A stretch of DNA of 64,000 nt from an uncultured Bacteroidales bacterium. Lineage in GTDB: Bacteria; Bacteroidota; Bacteroidia; Bacteroidales; UBA932. How positions within the stretch are numbered: the first letter of the stretch is position 1; each line of letters starts with the position of its first letter. Positions 41,642 through 51,378 of the stretch are shown one piece after another. The translations under genes were made by a program, and so were the position numbers. Location: assembly GCA_905233345.1 (NCBI GenBank), contig CAJODQ010000017.1, forward strand, positions 1 to 64,000. The letters are read 5' to 3'. Below the pieces are notes generated by a model. It made no database searches. It was not told where the DNA came from and saw nothing but the letters and a program-made list of their open reading frames with translations.

Positions 41642-44600
41642 ATGAAAAGAGCTAGAATCATGATCCTGCTGGCGGCCGTGGGGCTGCTGGCGGCGTCAGC
41701 CACAGACCTCTCCGCGCAGGAAAGCGCGCGCTGGCTGCGCAAGAACGCCATTTCTCCCGACGGAACACGCATCGCCTTCTCCTACAAGGGCGACATCTAT
41801 GTCGTGCCTGTGGCGGGCGGCCAGGCCCGGCAGCTGACCACCAACCCGGCCTACGATTCGGACCCTGTCTGGACGCCTGACGGAAAGCAGCTGTTCTTCA
41901 GCTCGTACCGGGAAGGCAGCAAGGATATCTTCCGCATGCCGGCAGAAGGCGGCAAACCCAAACGCATCACCAACTATCCCGGCAACGAGACCCCGAAGGC
42001 CGTGCTGCCCGACGGGCGCATTGCCTTCACGGCCAGCCTCCAGCCCGCCGTGCGCTTCGACGGCTATCCCGGCGACGCCCAGGTCTGGGCCGTCTCGCCC
42101 GACGGCAACCAGCCCACGAAGAACCGTCCGGTCCTGCTGAGTTCCGTCACCATGTCGGAGATGAGCGTACGCCCCGACGGTGCCATCCTTTACGAAGACT
42201 ACAAAGGCTACGAAGATCCCTTCCGCAAGCACCATACCTCAGCTGTCACGCGCGACGTCTGGCTCTGCCAGAACGGCAACTTCACCCAGCTCACTCGGCA
42301 GGAGTGCGAGAACCGCCAGCCCGTCTGGGCCGCCGACGGTGACACCTTCTATTATCTGAGCGAACAGGGCGGCAAGACCATCAACCTCTTCCGCAGCAGC
42401 GTCAGCCATCCGGCCCAGGCCACGCAGCTGACCCGCTTCGAGAAAGATCCCGTCCGCTACATCTCCGTAGCGGACGACGGCACGCTCGCCTTCTCACAGA
42501 ACGGCGACCTCTATACCTTGAAAGAAGGCGGCCAGCCGCGCAAGCTGGCCATCACGGTGACCCGCGACGAGAACGAGCGTGATATGGTAAAAATGAACTA
42601 TACGGGCGGCGCCACATCGATGGCTGTCTCGCCCGACGGGAAGGAGATCGCCTTCGTGGTCCGCGGCGATGTCTTCGTGACCTCCACCGAATACGCCACC
42701 ACCCGCCGCATCACCAACACGCCCGAGCAGGAACGGGGCGTGAGCTTCTCGAAAGACGGCCGCGAACTCTACTACGCCGCTGAACGAGGCGGCTGCTGGG
42801 GCGTCTGGCGCACCGTCCTGACCGAAAAGAACGACAAACTCTTCACCTACGCCGTCAAAACAAAGGAGGAACTCTTCTCCGAACCTGGCGTGACCAGTTT
42901 CCAGCCCCAGGTCTCACCCGACGGCAAATGGGTGGCCTACCTGCGCGACCGCACGGAACTCGTGGTCCGGCCTACGAAGGGCGGCGCTGTGAAGTCGCTG
43001 CTCAAGGGCGCGAATTACTCGTACCGCGACGGCGACCAGGAGTTTGAATGGAGCCCCGACAGCGAATACCTGCTCACCCAATATCAGGCCGACGGTGGCT
43101 GGAACAATGTCGACATCGCCCTGATCGAGGTCTCGACCGGCAAGGTGACCGACCTGACCGAGAGCGGCTACGGCGATGCAAGCTTCCGCTGGGCCCTCGG
43201 TGGCAAGGCCATGACCTGGGAGTCCGACAAGAACGGCTACCGTAGCCACGGCAGCTGGGGCGCGCACAGCGACATCTACATCATGTTCTTCGACGGCAAG
43301 GAGATGAGCAAGTTCGCCCAGGACAAGGAAGACGAGGAGATTGAGAAACTGCTCAGCGGCAAGAGCGAGAAGCAGCTGGCCAAGGAGGAGAAGAAAGATT
43401 CCCTGGCGCAGGAGAAGCCCAAGAAGCTGGAACTGCTGCTCGACGGGCGGGAGGCCCGCATCCGCCGCCTGACCGACGCCTCGGCTCCCTTTGGCGACCA
43501 TCTGCTGTCGAAGGACGGCCGCAAGCTCTACTACGTGACCCCGCTCGAAAGCGGCATGGGCCTCTGCGTGAAAGACCTGCGCGAAGGCAGCGTGAAGGTA
43601 CTGGCCCGCGGTGTCAACGGCAGCATCACCCCGTCGCACGACGGCAACGAGATCTTCATGTTCTCGGGGCGCGGCATTACCAAGGTGACCCTGGCCAGCG
43701 GACAGACCAAGCAGATCAGCTTCAACGGCGACTTCGAGTTCAAGCCCAAAGCCGAACGCGACTACATGTTCGCGCACGTCTGGAAGCAGGTGAAAGAAAA
43801 ATTCTACGACCCGGGCCTGCACGGTGCCGACTGGGACTACTACCGCGAGAATTATGCGCAGTTCCTGCCGTATATCGACAATTATTTCGACTTTCAGGAG
43901 ATGCTCTCCGAGATGCTGGGCGAACTCAACGGCTCGCACACGGGTGCGCGCTACCGTGCCGCCAGCGGTGAAGCACTGGGCCGGCTCGGCGTGATCTACG
44001 ACCTGGACTATCCGGGCGAAGGCCTGCGCATCGCCGAAGTGCTGCCGGGCGGCGTGCTGAACCTGGCTGACAGCCAGATCAAGGCGGGCGACGTTATAAC
44101 CGCCATCGATGGCCAGGCCATTGCGCCGGGCGAAAACTGGTTCCCCCTGCTCGCCGGCAAAGCAGGCAAAAAGATTATGGTGACGGTGCGCAAGGGCGGC
44201 AAGGAAGAAGACCTGATTGTCAAACCCGTGGCCAACGAAAGCGCGCTGCTCTACCGCCGCTGGGTGCGCCAGCGCGAGGAGATGGTGGAACGCCTCTCGG
44301 GCGGCCGTATCGGCTATGTGCATGTGCAGGACATGGACTCCCCGTCCTTCCGCGAAGTGTATTCCAAGGCGCTGGGCAAATACCGTAACTGCGACGCGCT
44401 GATCGTCGACATCCGGCACAATGGCGGCGGCTGGCTCCACGACGACCTGGTGACACTCCTGGGCGGCAAGGCCTATGTGGAATGGCGCCCGCGAGGCCAG
44501 TACATCGGCACTGAGCCTTATAACAAATGGAACAAGCCCTCTTGCGTGCTGACGTGCGAGGACTGCTACTCCGACGCATCGGGCTTCCCCTTCGCCTACC

Positions 44601-44860
44601 GCACACTGGGCCTCGGCAAGCTCATCGGCATGCCGGTTCCCGGTACCATGACGGCGGTCTGGTGGGAGACGCTCATCCATCCGCAGATCGTTTTCGGCAT
44701 TCCCGAAGTGGGCGGTTGGATTCCCGACATGCAGCGCTACATGGAAAACCTGCAACTTGAACCCGACGTGCGCGTCGACAACGACCCGGCCTCCCGCCTC
44801 CGCGGCGAAGACAAGCAACTGGAAGCCGCTGTCCGTGAAATGCTCGCCGGCCTGAAATAA
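41642..44860 (+). CDS. Tricorn-like S41 protease
   Basis: This is a secreted or periplasmic protease of 1072 residues. The signal peptide ends at TDLSAQE. Residues about 30-600 form WD40/PD40-like propeller blades, recognisable by ISPDGTRIAFSYKGDIYVV, WTPDGKQLFFSS and VSPDGKWVAYL. A charged segment (about 560-600) follows, then a PDZ-like domain (about 775-860: GVIYDLDYPGEGLRIAEV, AGDVITAIDG). The S41 catalytic domain (about 880-1070) has VDIRHNGGGW, nucleophile Ser977 in CYSDASGFPFAY, and PGTMTAVWW. It degrades peptides, probably downstream of larger proteases. It lies 12 nt upstream of the aldolase gene. Confidence 0.9.
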   Translation: MKRARIMILLAAVGLLAASATDLSAQESARWLRKNAISPDGTRIAFSYKGDIYVVPVAGGQARQLTTNPAYDSDPVWTPDGKQLFFSSYREGSKDIFRMPAEGGKPKRITNYPGNETPKAVLPDGRIAFTASLQPAVRFDGYPGDAQVWAVSPDGNQPTKNRPVLLSSVTMSEMSVRPDGAILYEDYKGYEDPFRKHHTSAVTRDVWLCQNGNFTQLTRQECENRQPVWAADGDTFYYLSEQGGKTINLFRSSVSHPAQATQLTRFEKDPVRYISVADDGTLAFSQNGDLYTLKEGGQPRKLAITVTRDENERDMVKMNYTGGATSMAVSPDGKEIAFVVRGDVFVTSTEYATTRRITNTPEQERGVSFSKDGRELYYAAERGGCWGVWRTVLTEKNDKLFTYAVKTKEELFSEPGVTSFQPQVSPDGKWVAYLRDRTELVVRPTKGGAVKSLLKGANYSYRDGDQEFEWSPDSEYLLTQYQADGGWNNVDIALIEVSTGKVTDLTESGYGDASFRWALGGKAMTWESDKNGYRSHGSWGAHSDIYIMFFDGKEMSKFAQDKEDEEIEKLLSGKSEKQLAKEEKKDSLAQEKPKKLELLLDGREARIRRLTDASAPFGDHLLSKDGRKLYYVTPLESGMGLCVKDLREGSVKVLARGVNGSITPSHDGNEIFMFSGRGITKVTLASGQTKQISFNGDFEFKPKAERDYMFAHVWKQVKEKFYDPGLHGADWDYYRENYAQFLPYIDNYFDFQEMLSEMLGELNGSHTGARYRAASGEALGRLGVIYDLDYPGEGLRIAEVLPGGVLNLADSQIKAGDVITAIDGQAIAPGENWFPLLAGKAGKKIMVTVRKGGKEEDLIVKPVANESALLYRRWVRQREEMVERLSGGRIGYVHVQDMDSPSFREVYSKALGKYRNCDALIVDIRHNGGGWLHDDLVTLLGGKAYVEWRPRGQYIGTEPYNKWNKPSCVLTCEDCYSDASGFPFAYRTLGLGKLIGMPVPGTMTAVWWETLIHPQIVFGIPEVGGWIPDMQRYMENLQLEPDVRVDNDPASRLRGEDKQLEAAVREMLAGLK

Positions 44861-44872
44861 TCCCCTGATGCC

Positions 44873-45898
44873 ATGATATCCTTTACCTGCGACTACAGCG
44901 AAGGGGCGCATCCGAAGATTCTGGAGCGCCTGGCGGAGACGAATTTCGAACAATTGCCGGGCTACGGCATGGACCATTACTGCGAGAGCGCGAAAGCGAA
45001 GATCCGCGCGGCGTGCGAAGCGCCGGAAGCGGATGTGTTCTTCCTGGTGGGCGGCACGCAGACCAATTCCACCATCATTGCGGCGATGCTGCGTGACTAC
45101 GAGGGCGTGGTGTCGGCTGAGACGGGGCACATCGGGGTGCACGAGGCGGGCGCCGTGGAGTACACGGGCCACAAGGTGCTGACGATCCCGAGTCACAAGG
45201 GCAAGATGGACCCGACAGAGCTCAAGACTTACCTGGAGGCGGCTACCACCGACCCGAACTACGAGCACATGGTCTTTCCGGGGATGGTCTACATCTCCTT
45301 CCCCACAGAGTACGGCACGATCTACACGAAGCGGGAGCTGCAGGAAATCGCCGACATTGCCCACGGCTACGGCCTGCCGCTCTTTGTCGACGGCGCCCGC
45401 CTGGGCTACGGTCTTGCCAGCCCGGCCTGCGACCTCACCCTGCCCGAACTCGCGCGCCTGTGCGACGTATTCTACATCGGCGGCACGAAAGTGGGCTGCT
45501 TCTGCGGCGAAGCGGTGGTATTCCCGCGTGCCAACGCCCCGAAGCATTTCTACACCATCACCAAGCAGCACGGGGCCATGATGGCCAAGGGCCGCCTGCT
45601 GGGCATCCAGTTCGACACGCTCTTCACCGACGGGCTCTATTTCGCGATCAGCCGCCATGCCATCGAGATGGCGATGCAGCTGAAGGTTATGCTCAAGGAG
45701 AAGGGCTGCACCTTCTTCATCGACTCGCCCACGAACCAGCAATTCGTGGTGCTGGAGAACCGAAAACTGAAGGAATTGGCTGAACACGTGTCCTTTGACC
45801 TCTGGGATCGGGTTGACCCCGAGCACACAGCGGTCCGCTTCGCCACCAGCTGGGCGACCCCGCCAAACCACATCGAGGAGCTCAGGAAGTGGCTCTGA
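44873..45898 (+). CDS. ltaE: Low-specificity L-threonine aldolase
   Basis: This PLP enzyme cleaves threonine or allo-threonine to glycine and acetaldehyde in the cytoplasm. Over its 341 residues the family motifs are FLVGGTQTNS near residue 60, FVDGARLGYG (Asp173 and Arg176 near the PLP pyridine ring), and the Schiff-base lysine Lys206 in YIGGTKVG. It starts 12 nt after the tricorn-like protease gene, so protein degradation and amino-acid catabolism are probably coregulated. A terminator at 45918 ends the pair. The gene symbol is by family; an exact orthologue was not checked. Confidence 0.9.
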   Translation: MISFTCDYSEGAHPKILERLAETNFEQLPGYGMDHYCESAKAKIRAACEAPEADVFFLVGGTQTNSTIIAAMLRDYEGVVSAETGHIGVHEAGAVEYTGHKVLTIPSHKGKMDPTELKTYLEAATTDPNYEHMVFPGMVYISFPTEYGTIYTKRELQEIADIAHGYGLPLFVDGARLGYGLASPACDLTLPELARLCDVFYIGGTKVGCFCGEAVVFPRANAPKHFYTITKQHGAMMAKGRLLGIQFDTLFTDGLYFAISRHAIEMAMQLKVMLKEKGCTFFIDSPTNQQFVVLENRKLKELAEHVSFDLWDRVDPEHTAVRFATSWATPPNHIEELRKWL

Positions 45899-45917
45899 GA
45901 CGCAAGAGATTGAAAGA

Positions 45918-45949
45918 AAAGCTGTCTGAACAATCAGGCGGCTTTTTTT
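45918..45949 (+). terminator. Rho-independent terminator after threonine aldolase
   Basis: Arms AGCTGTCTGA (45920-45929) and TCAGGCGGCT (45934-45943) pair with two G-T pairs around loop ACAA, followed by seven Ts. Confidence 0.9.
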
Positions 45950-45987
45950 GTGTAAGACTTGAATGTGACAGAATCTGAACAATAAGA

Positions 45988-46042
45988 TTGATTTTTCAGA
46001 ATAATTTCTGTAAATTTGCTAAAATGTGATACTAGCACTTGT
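45988..46042 (+). promoter_or_regulatory. Promoter and conserved start element of fimbrial operon 1
   Basis: TTG (45988-45990), 20 nt, then TAAATTTG (46011-46018). Nine bases later comes GATACTAGCACTTGT (46028-46042), which recurs at exactly the same distance in fimbrial operon 2. It would lie at or just after the RNA start. The leader then continues to the ATG at 46107. Confidence 0.7.
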
Positions 46043-46106
46043 TGCGCAAGCCGAAATAAGTAGAAAAAAAACAGAAATATTGATTCATTTACACATCCAT
46101 TACACC

Positions 46107-48383
46107 ATGAAAAAAGCACTTTTCATCACACTGGGCCTTGCTGCCATCTTCGGATTGACGGCATGCGTCGAAAGCAATCCCGGATTCGATCCGTCCAAGG
46201 TAGACGGACACGAATCTGTGGTTACCAAGTTTTTCCTGAACATATCACCCGGCAGCCAGCCCAGCACCAAACAGATGCCCGCCGACGTCCAGGCGAACGG
46301 CCAGTTCCGCGGCATCGACAATGCCACGATGTTTGCCTTTTCTTTGAAAAATCCTGACGGAACGCCACTGGATGGCAGCAAGGTCGTCGACAATACGATT
46401 GAGCCCACCCAGATGTACAATCTGTCCACGCTGTTCCCGAAAGGCACGTTCGGACCGACCGACAGTGGCAACGAGACGAACAACCGCATGTTCGAGGTCT
46501 CGCTCCCTTCCGGCACCAATGCCATCATCTTTTATGCCCAGGCCTATCGGGAGACGAAGACCAGCACGACCGGCAACCTCGACAACGACGAAGTGTACGG
46601 AAAGCTGGAATACGTGGTGGAAGGCGATGGGCGGACGACTGATATGACGGCCATCGGCAGCAAGGCAGGAACCCGGCTCAATGAGTCGAACCAGAAGCAA
46701 TACGCTGTCATGAAAGACATCATTCTGAGTGTCTTCAACCATATCCTCCGGGTCGGCTTCAATGCAACCGGAACAGATGCCGGCGGCTGGGACAACGCCG
46801 TCGTCGATTCCACATTCGGCCCTTATTCTTTGAAGAATTGGGCGATTCACTGGTACGACTACAGGGTGAGCGCGGGAGCGACGCCCAAGAGTCCGATTGA
46901 CAACAGTCAACCGGCTTCTGAGATTGAAAGTATTCTGGGTAAAACGTATGTGGCGCTTACGACCATCGAAGTCCCGGAAATCCGTTCAGGTGCCGGCAAT
47001 GCCATCGAACGGCAGATGGCTGACCTGAATTCCGTCTTGACCGCCTCTTTGTATTCCGGCGCCAAGAACGACAGGGAGCGGGTCGCCCTGGAGATTATCA
47101 AGCAGATTCAAAAAAACATCTTGTTTTTCTTCGATTTCAACGACCAGGACGGTACGATGAAATGGAAATCAACAACGGAAGTAATCACGTCCCTGTCAAC
47201 GAATTATCATATTTCCATCAGTGGTGCGAAAGCAGATCCTGTCGACGTCAGCAATATCAACATTTCCCGTTTCCCCCGCAGCTTCCACATCCCGTTCGGC
47301 GGTGCTACGCTGCTTGTCCAGAAACCGGATGAAAAGCCCTATGACGAGTATGTCTACAACGACTCAAAGATCAACATGTCCCAGGTCTACTACAACAAGG
47401 ACACGTCTACTTTCTTTGTCGGTGTAGAAGATTTCACCTATACGCCGGAGCTCGTCTATTATTGCAATGCGCCGATCCATACGACCACGACTGCTCCCAC
47501 GGAATCGAGTTTCAAGGTAACCGTCAACAATTGGCCTCAATTTGACAAGTGGGGAGCCGCCGGAGCAGGCTGGGCTAAGAATTCCCATGTTGAATCCAGC
47601 ACGCGTGGTGTCGCCCTGGCCAACAATGTCCATTATGGTGTGTCCCTGCTGAAGTCGCAGGTCCTCATGGACGTGACGACGCTGAAAGACAACAACTCCG
47701 CCATCAATTCCACGCCCGGGAACATCGAACCGGACAAAGAAATTGCAGTAGGCAACAACGCATATCTGACCTGGACGGGCATTCTGGTTTCGGGCCAGCC
47801 CGATAAGGTGGGATGGACCTATCTCGCTTTCCCGGAAGTTACGGGCAAAGGCACCAAGTTCTCCAAGATGGTGTACGACAAGGTCAACTACGTCAACGAT
47901 GAGGAAGAAGGTTATAAAGTCCCCACAGACAAAAGCAGGACACCGGAAAACTATACGATCCTCTTCGACAACTACAACCCCAACGTAGCCGATGCGGAGC
48001 AGAGTCCCGTGTTCGTCGCCCTGGAGTTCCGCAACGACCTGGGCGTCGACTTCTGGGGCAACGCCAACCTGGTCCGCCAGGGCGGTACCTTCTACATCAT
48101 CGGCGTCATGCCGCCGGCGACCCTGGATGACAGCTGGTGGAACGACAACAATACGGAATATGACATGCTGCCGCCCTATGACGGTGATGGCAAGACCAGG
48201 CACGTCCCCCGTGTATTCATGCAGAACTGCATCACGAACGCCTTGTTCCACATCGGCGAGAACTCCCTGAAGCGCGCCTTTACCACGGTGCCGGACCTGC
48301 GGACCGCGCGCCTGTCGCTGGGCTTGTCGGTCGACCTCAACTGGCGTTCGGCCGCTTCTTACGATATCCTTCTTGGCCAATAA
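46107..48383 (+). CDS. Mfa1-family fimbria major subunit, operon 1
   Basis: This is a structural subunit of a type V (Bacteroidetes) pilus of 758 residues. The precursor is a lipoprotein with Cys20 (GLTAC, then VES). TKQMPADVQANGQFRGIDNATMFAF is the classic Mfa1 N-domain signature (residues about 45-70). C-terminal RVFMQNCITNALFHIGENSLK and TVPDLRTARLSLGLSVDLNW are the family's closing strands. In type V pili a periplasmic-side lipid is removed by protease cleavage and strands are exchanged between subunits. I use the ATG at 46107, not the GTG at 46026. Mfa2 follows after 6 nt. Confidence 0.88.
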   Translation: MKKALFITLGLAAIFGLTACVESNPGFDPSKVDGHESVVTKFFLNISPGSQPSTKQMPADVQANGQFRGIDNATMFAFSLKNPDGTPLDGSKVVDNTIEPTQMYNLSTLFPKGTFGPTDSGNETNNRMFEVSLPSGTNAIIFYAQAYRETKTSTTGNLDNDEVYGKLEYVVEGDGRTTDMTAIGSKAGTRLNESNQKQYAVMKDIILSVFNHILRVGFNATGTDAGGWDNAVVDSTFGPYSLKNWAIHWYDYRVSAGATPKSPIDNSQPASEIESILGKTYVALTTIEVPEIRSGAGNAIERQMADLNSVLTASLYSGAKNDRERVALEIIKQIQKNILFFFDFNDQDGTMKWKSTTEVITSLSTNYHISISGAKADPVDVSNINISRFPRSFHIPFGGATLLVQKPDEKPYDEYVYNDSKINMSQVYYNKDTSTFFVGVEDFTYTPELVYYCNAPIHTTTTAPTESSFKVTVNNWPQFDKWGAAGAGWAKNSHVESSTRGVALANNVHYGVSLLKSQVLMDVTTLKDNNSAINSTPGNIEPDKEIAVGNNAYLTWTGILVSGQPDKVGWTYLAFPEVTGKGTKFSKMVYDKVNYVNDEEEGYKVPTDKSRTPENYTILFDNYNPNVADAEQSPVFVALEFRNDLGVDFWGNANLVRQGGTFYIIGVMPPATLDDSWWNDNNTEYDMLPPYDGDGKTRHVPRVFMQNCITNALFHIGENSLKRAFTTVPDLRTARLSLGLSVDLNWRSAASYDILLGQ

Positions 48384-48389
48384 GCCTGA

Positions 48390-49529
48390 ATGGTGAACCG
48401 GACGTTCCATCCCCGCTTGTGCTGGATCGCGGCAGGCCTGCTCACGGCCTCCGCGCTGGGGTCGTGTGCCCTGATCGACGAGCGGCAGAAGGACTGTCCG
48501 GAGGAGATGAGCCTGACCTGTTCGGTGAATCTGGTCAACAACAAGGAAGAGGAAATGGACGACAAGCTCGGTACGCTGCATGACCTGCCGCTGCGGGCCG
48601 CCCTCGAGGACTATCTTTCGGATGTCTTCGTGAGCAGCACGCGCGACGTGGACATGCTGTTCTACGACCAGCGCAAACGGGGCAAGATGACCTTCCGCGA
48701 ATCAGAAGTAATGGATGCGGAGCAGAGGGTCTTCTCGCTGCAGGTGCCGGCGTCGGACTACCGCGTGGCGGGCGTATCGAACCTGACGGCGGTGCCGGTT
48801 CTCTCGTTGCAGAACGAAGAGGACGGCTACGCCCTGGCACTCACGCACAAAATGTCCAAGAACGTTGTTCCTTCCCATCCTTCGGCCGTCTATGCGGCCC
48901 GCCAGCGCATGCTGGTGCGGGACCGGGGCGATCAGACGTTCGGCATTCAGTTCCACATGGCCAATGCCGCTGCGGCGCTGGCGTTGAACTGTGACTCGTG
49001 CGAAGTCCGGAATCTCCGGGCGACGTTCACCGGCCTGGCCGATTCGTTCCGGATCCTCGACAGCGCCTATTCCTTCGACCAGCATATCGTCATGGAGGCG
49101 GACGTCATCGATGCCGGGCCGTATGTCGACGACAGCGAAGAAGCCGAGCGCTTCATCTACGACACGTTCTGGGAGCGCTGGACGAAACTGCCGCTCATGG
49201 TCTGTGCGGTGGGTTTCCCCAGCCCGAACGTGGGCTCCGCGGTAATCGGCACCTACCCGATCGTCTGGACGATCGAGCTGTTTGTGACCCTGGCCGACGG
49301 TTCGACGACGCGCAGCGACATCTATATCGGCCGCCCGCTCGAAGCGGGGAGGCTGATGATCATCAAGGGATGGCTCACGGAGAACGGCGGTTTCATGGCT
49401 ACGCCGCCGCATCCGCCGTATGTCCCGCCGCCGCCCGTCGATCCGGACCAGCCGGTCGACTCGACGGTCGTGGGCGTCAGCGTCGTGCTCAACTGGAATA
49501 ATGCAGGTAGCTATAACCCTTATTTGTAA
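48390..49529 (+). CDS. FimB/Mfa2-family fimbrial anchor lipoprotein, operon 1
   Basis: This is the predicted anchor that holds the pilus in the outer membrane and limits its length. It has 379 residues, with lipid Cys26 (SALGSC, then ALIDE). The signature CALIDERQKDCPEE is typical of Mfa2/FimB proteins, followed by two beta-sandwich domains and the proline-rich end HPPYVPPPPVDPDQP. The middle (DDKLGTLHDLPLRAALEDYL) is nearly identical to the operon 2 copy at protein and DNA level. It lies between major subunit and tip gene. Confidence 0.9.
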   Translation: MVNRTFHPRLCWIAAGLLTASALGSCALIDERQKDCPEEMSLTCSVNLVNNKEEEMDDKLGTLHDLPLRAALEDYLSDVFVSSTRDVDMLFYDQRKRGKMTFRESEVMDAEQRVFSLQVPASDYRVAGVSNLTAVPVLSLQNEEDGYALALTHKMSKNVVPSHPSAVYAARQRMLVRDRGDQTFGIQFHMANAAAALALNCDSCEVRNLRATFTGLADSFRILDSAYSFDQHIVMEADVIDAGPYVDDSEEAERFIYDTFWERWTKLPLMVCAVGFPSPNVGSAVIGTYPIVWTIELFVTLADGSTTRSDIYIGRPLEAGRLMIIKGWLTENGGFMATPPHPPYVPPPPVDPDQPVDSTVVGVSVVLNWNNAGSYNPYL

Positions 49530-49543
49530 TTAGTTATTTTAAA

Positions 49544-51376
49544 ATGTCAAATCGTTTCACCCTCCGCCGCTTCATGCTGGCCACCGTCTTTCTGGCGATG
49601 GTCACGGCGGGGTGTGTGGAACCGCTGCATCCGTTCGGCCCCGGAGAAGGCGGCGCGGGCTATCTGCCCATCGAGGTCTACCTGCCCGACATGCCGGCCA
49701 GGACCAAGGCGTCCGGGGGCCTGGTTACATCCCGCGAGATGGAGTCCTCCCTGTACGACCTGCAGATCTGGGCGTTTACCCACCAGTCGCCGAATGCGAC
49801 AGCCAACGATTATGAAGGCGCCGTGGCCTACATGTGCCTGCCGGCCATCAGCAGTTCGGAGACCCTTACCGGTATCCTGACGGTCTCCCTGCGCATCCCG
49901 GACTATGTGATGTCCCGGCCCGATTCGCTGCTGAAGTTCGATTTCTACGTGCTGGGCAACGGCAGTTCCGTGGGCTTTGACCTGGCCAGCGAGGCGACGG
50001 CCAGGCTGACGCGCGGCGACCTCAAGAACAAGGTCTTCGGTGACAGCGACGGCAGCGGCTTCGGCGGCAGCATCGTGACGGCGGTGCCCGACGGCCGGAT
50101 GGAAGGCCGTGGCAAGGGTCTTCCGATGACCAGCTTCTTCAACAACGGCGGCGAAGGCTTCGACCTGTCGTTCCTGAAATACGACTTCACGACCGACCAG
50201 ATGACCTATGTCAAGAATCACCACGGCCTGCCGTACGATGCGGACGATCCCGATTTCCTGGCCCTGGGCCTGAGCAGCGGGCAGAAGAGCTACCTGCTGG
50301 GCCACTGCGTGGTGGCCGGTGTCTGGAACTGGTTCCGTCTTTCGCCTTCCGTCCAGTTGACCCGCGCGGTGAGCAAACTGCGCTTCGTCTTCGCCAAGAG
50401 CCAGGGCATGACGGAAACCCAGATCACCTCGGTCGAACTCATCGACTATACCGACGAGTCGGGCATCATTCCGACCCAGAGCTACCTCTTTGCGCGCGAA
50501 GCGGAGCCGCTGAACGGCATCGCCCTGCCTGTCAGCAGCTATGAGCCTGTCACCATGGGCTCGGAGCGACTTCCGCTCCTGCTCGACGACGACATCAAGG
50601 AGGATCCCAACCCCGTTCGTCTGAGCGGTTCAAGCACCATCGTGGACCCGTATTTCGGCCAGCCTTCCTCGATGAACGCGCAGCAGTACGACGAATTTCT
50701 GACCGAATGGATCGACGGGGACACCGAGACGGAAAAACTGCTCTACCTGCGGGAGACCGACAAGCCCATCAAAGGACGGATTCACTATAAGCTCGGGGAA
50801 TCGCGCGGAACCGCCATGTTCAACATGCTCGGCGTGGGGGCGGACAACCTCTGCCGCAACTGCACCTGGACGGTGTTCGCTTATTATTCAAGCGACCCGC
50901 GCCGCCTCGAGGTGGAGACCTTTGTCCTGCCCTGGGACGACAAGGTGGGCGGCAGCACCGGTATCCTGGAATCCGTGAACGTGGATCAGGACGGCAAGCT
51001 CCTCGTGGATCCCAACACCGCGACGGTCGACCATTTCGTGGTGCAGGTGCCGTCCCTGCCCGACGCGGCCATCGCCCGCGTCGTCATCTACAGCCCGGAG
51101 GGCGGGCAGTTGCTCGTCAATCCCAAGGGCGACGCAGATGCCTTCGACATCCGGATTGTCGACAAGGACGGGAACAGCCCGGCCGGCGTCGACAGGATCA
51201 ACCGCAACCGGGACGGCGGCAAGATGTATATCCGCGTAGCCCGCTCTTCCGATCCGGGCAAGGCGGTATCCGGCAAATCCATGCAACTGTCCTTCCGCAT
51301 CAAGTTGCCCGGCGGGCGGATCATCAGCGCGGATTCGGAACTGATTGACGATAACTACACCTTTGTGATACCCTAG
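49544..51376 (+). CDS. Fimbrial accessory/tip lipoprotein (Mfa1-like fold), operon 1
   Basis: This is a predicted lipoprotein of 610 residues with lipid Cys24 (VTAGC, then VEP). It begins with LPIEVYLPDMPARTKAS, a usual fimbrillin N-terminal strand ending near an Arg cleavage site. It continues with DFYVLGNGSSVGFDLASEA, AVSKLRFVFAKSQG, and YLRETDKPIKGRI. These are also present in the partial gene at 62667, so the two are paralogues. It sits 14 nt after Mfa2 and 2 nt before the next gene. It is likely an accessory or tip subunit (Mfa3-5 position); the exact place in the pilus is inferred. Confidence 0.78.
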   Translation: MSNRFTLRRFMLATVFLAMVTAGCVEPLHPFGPGEGGAGYLPIEVYLPDMPARTKASGGLVTSREMESSLYDLQIWAFTHQSPNATANDYEGAVAYMCLPAISSSETLTGILTVSLRIPDYVMSRPDSLLKFDFYVLGNGSSVGFDLASEATARLTRGDLKNKVFGDSDGSGFGGSIVTAVPDGRMEGRGKGLPMTSFFNNGGEGFDLSFLKYDFTTDQMTYVKNHHGLPYDADDPDFLALGLSSGQKSYLLGHCVVAGVWNWFRLSPSVQLTRAVSKLRFVFAKSQGMTETQITSVELIDYTDESGIIPTQSYLFAREAEPLNGIALPVSSYEPVTMGSERLPLLLDDDIKEDPNPVRLSGSSTIVDPYFGQPSSMNAQQYDEFLTEWIDGDTETEKLLYLRETDKPIKGRIHYKLGESRGTAMFNMLGVGADNLCRNCTWTVFAYYSSDPRRLEVETFVLPWDDKVGGSTGILESVNVDQDGKLLVDPNTATVDHFVVQVPSLPDAAIARVVIYSPEGGQLLVNPKGDADAFDIRIVDKDGNSPAGVDRINRNRDGGKMYIRVARSSDPGKAVSGKSMQLSFRIKLPGGRIISADSELIDDNYTFVIP

Positions 51377-51378
51377 TC

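Noticed and set aside
42914..45982. 1022-codon minus-strand ORF across the tricorn-like protease and aldolase genes
   Set aside because: It spans two well-supported plus-strand genes and a terminator; no recognisable domain or signal.
46028..46042. Invertible promoter (phase-variation) end in the fimbrial operons
   Set aside because: No inverted partner of the 15-mer was found upstream of either operon and no invertase gene is in the window.
46026..46106. Upstream GTG start for the operon 1 major fimbrial subunit
   Set aside because: It would place 27 extra residues before the lipoprotein signal and cover the conserved 15-bp element; the ATG at 46107 is better.
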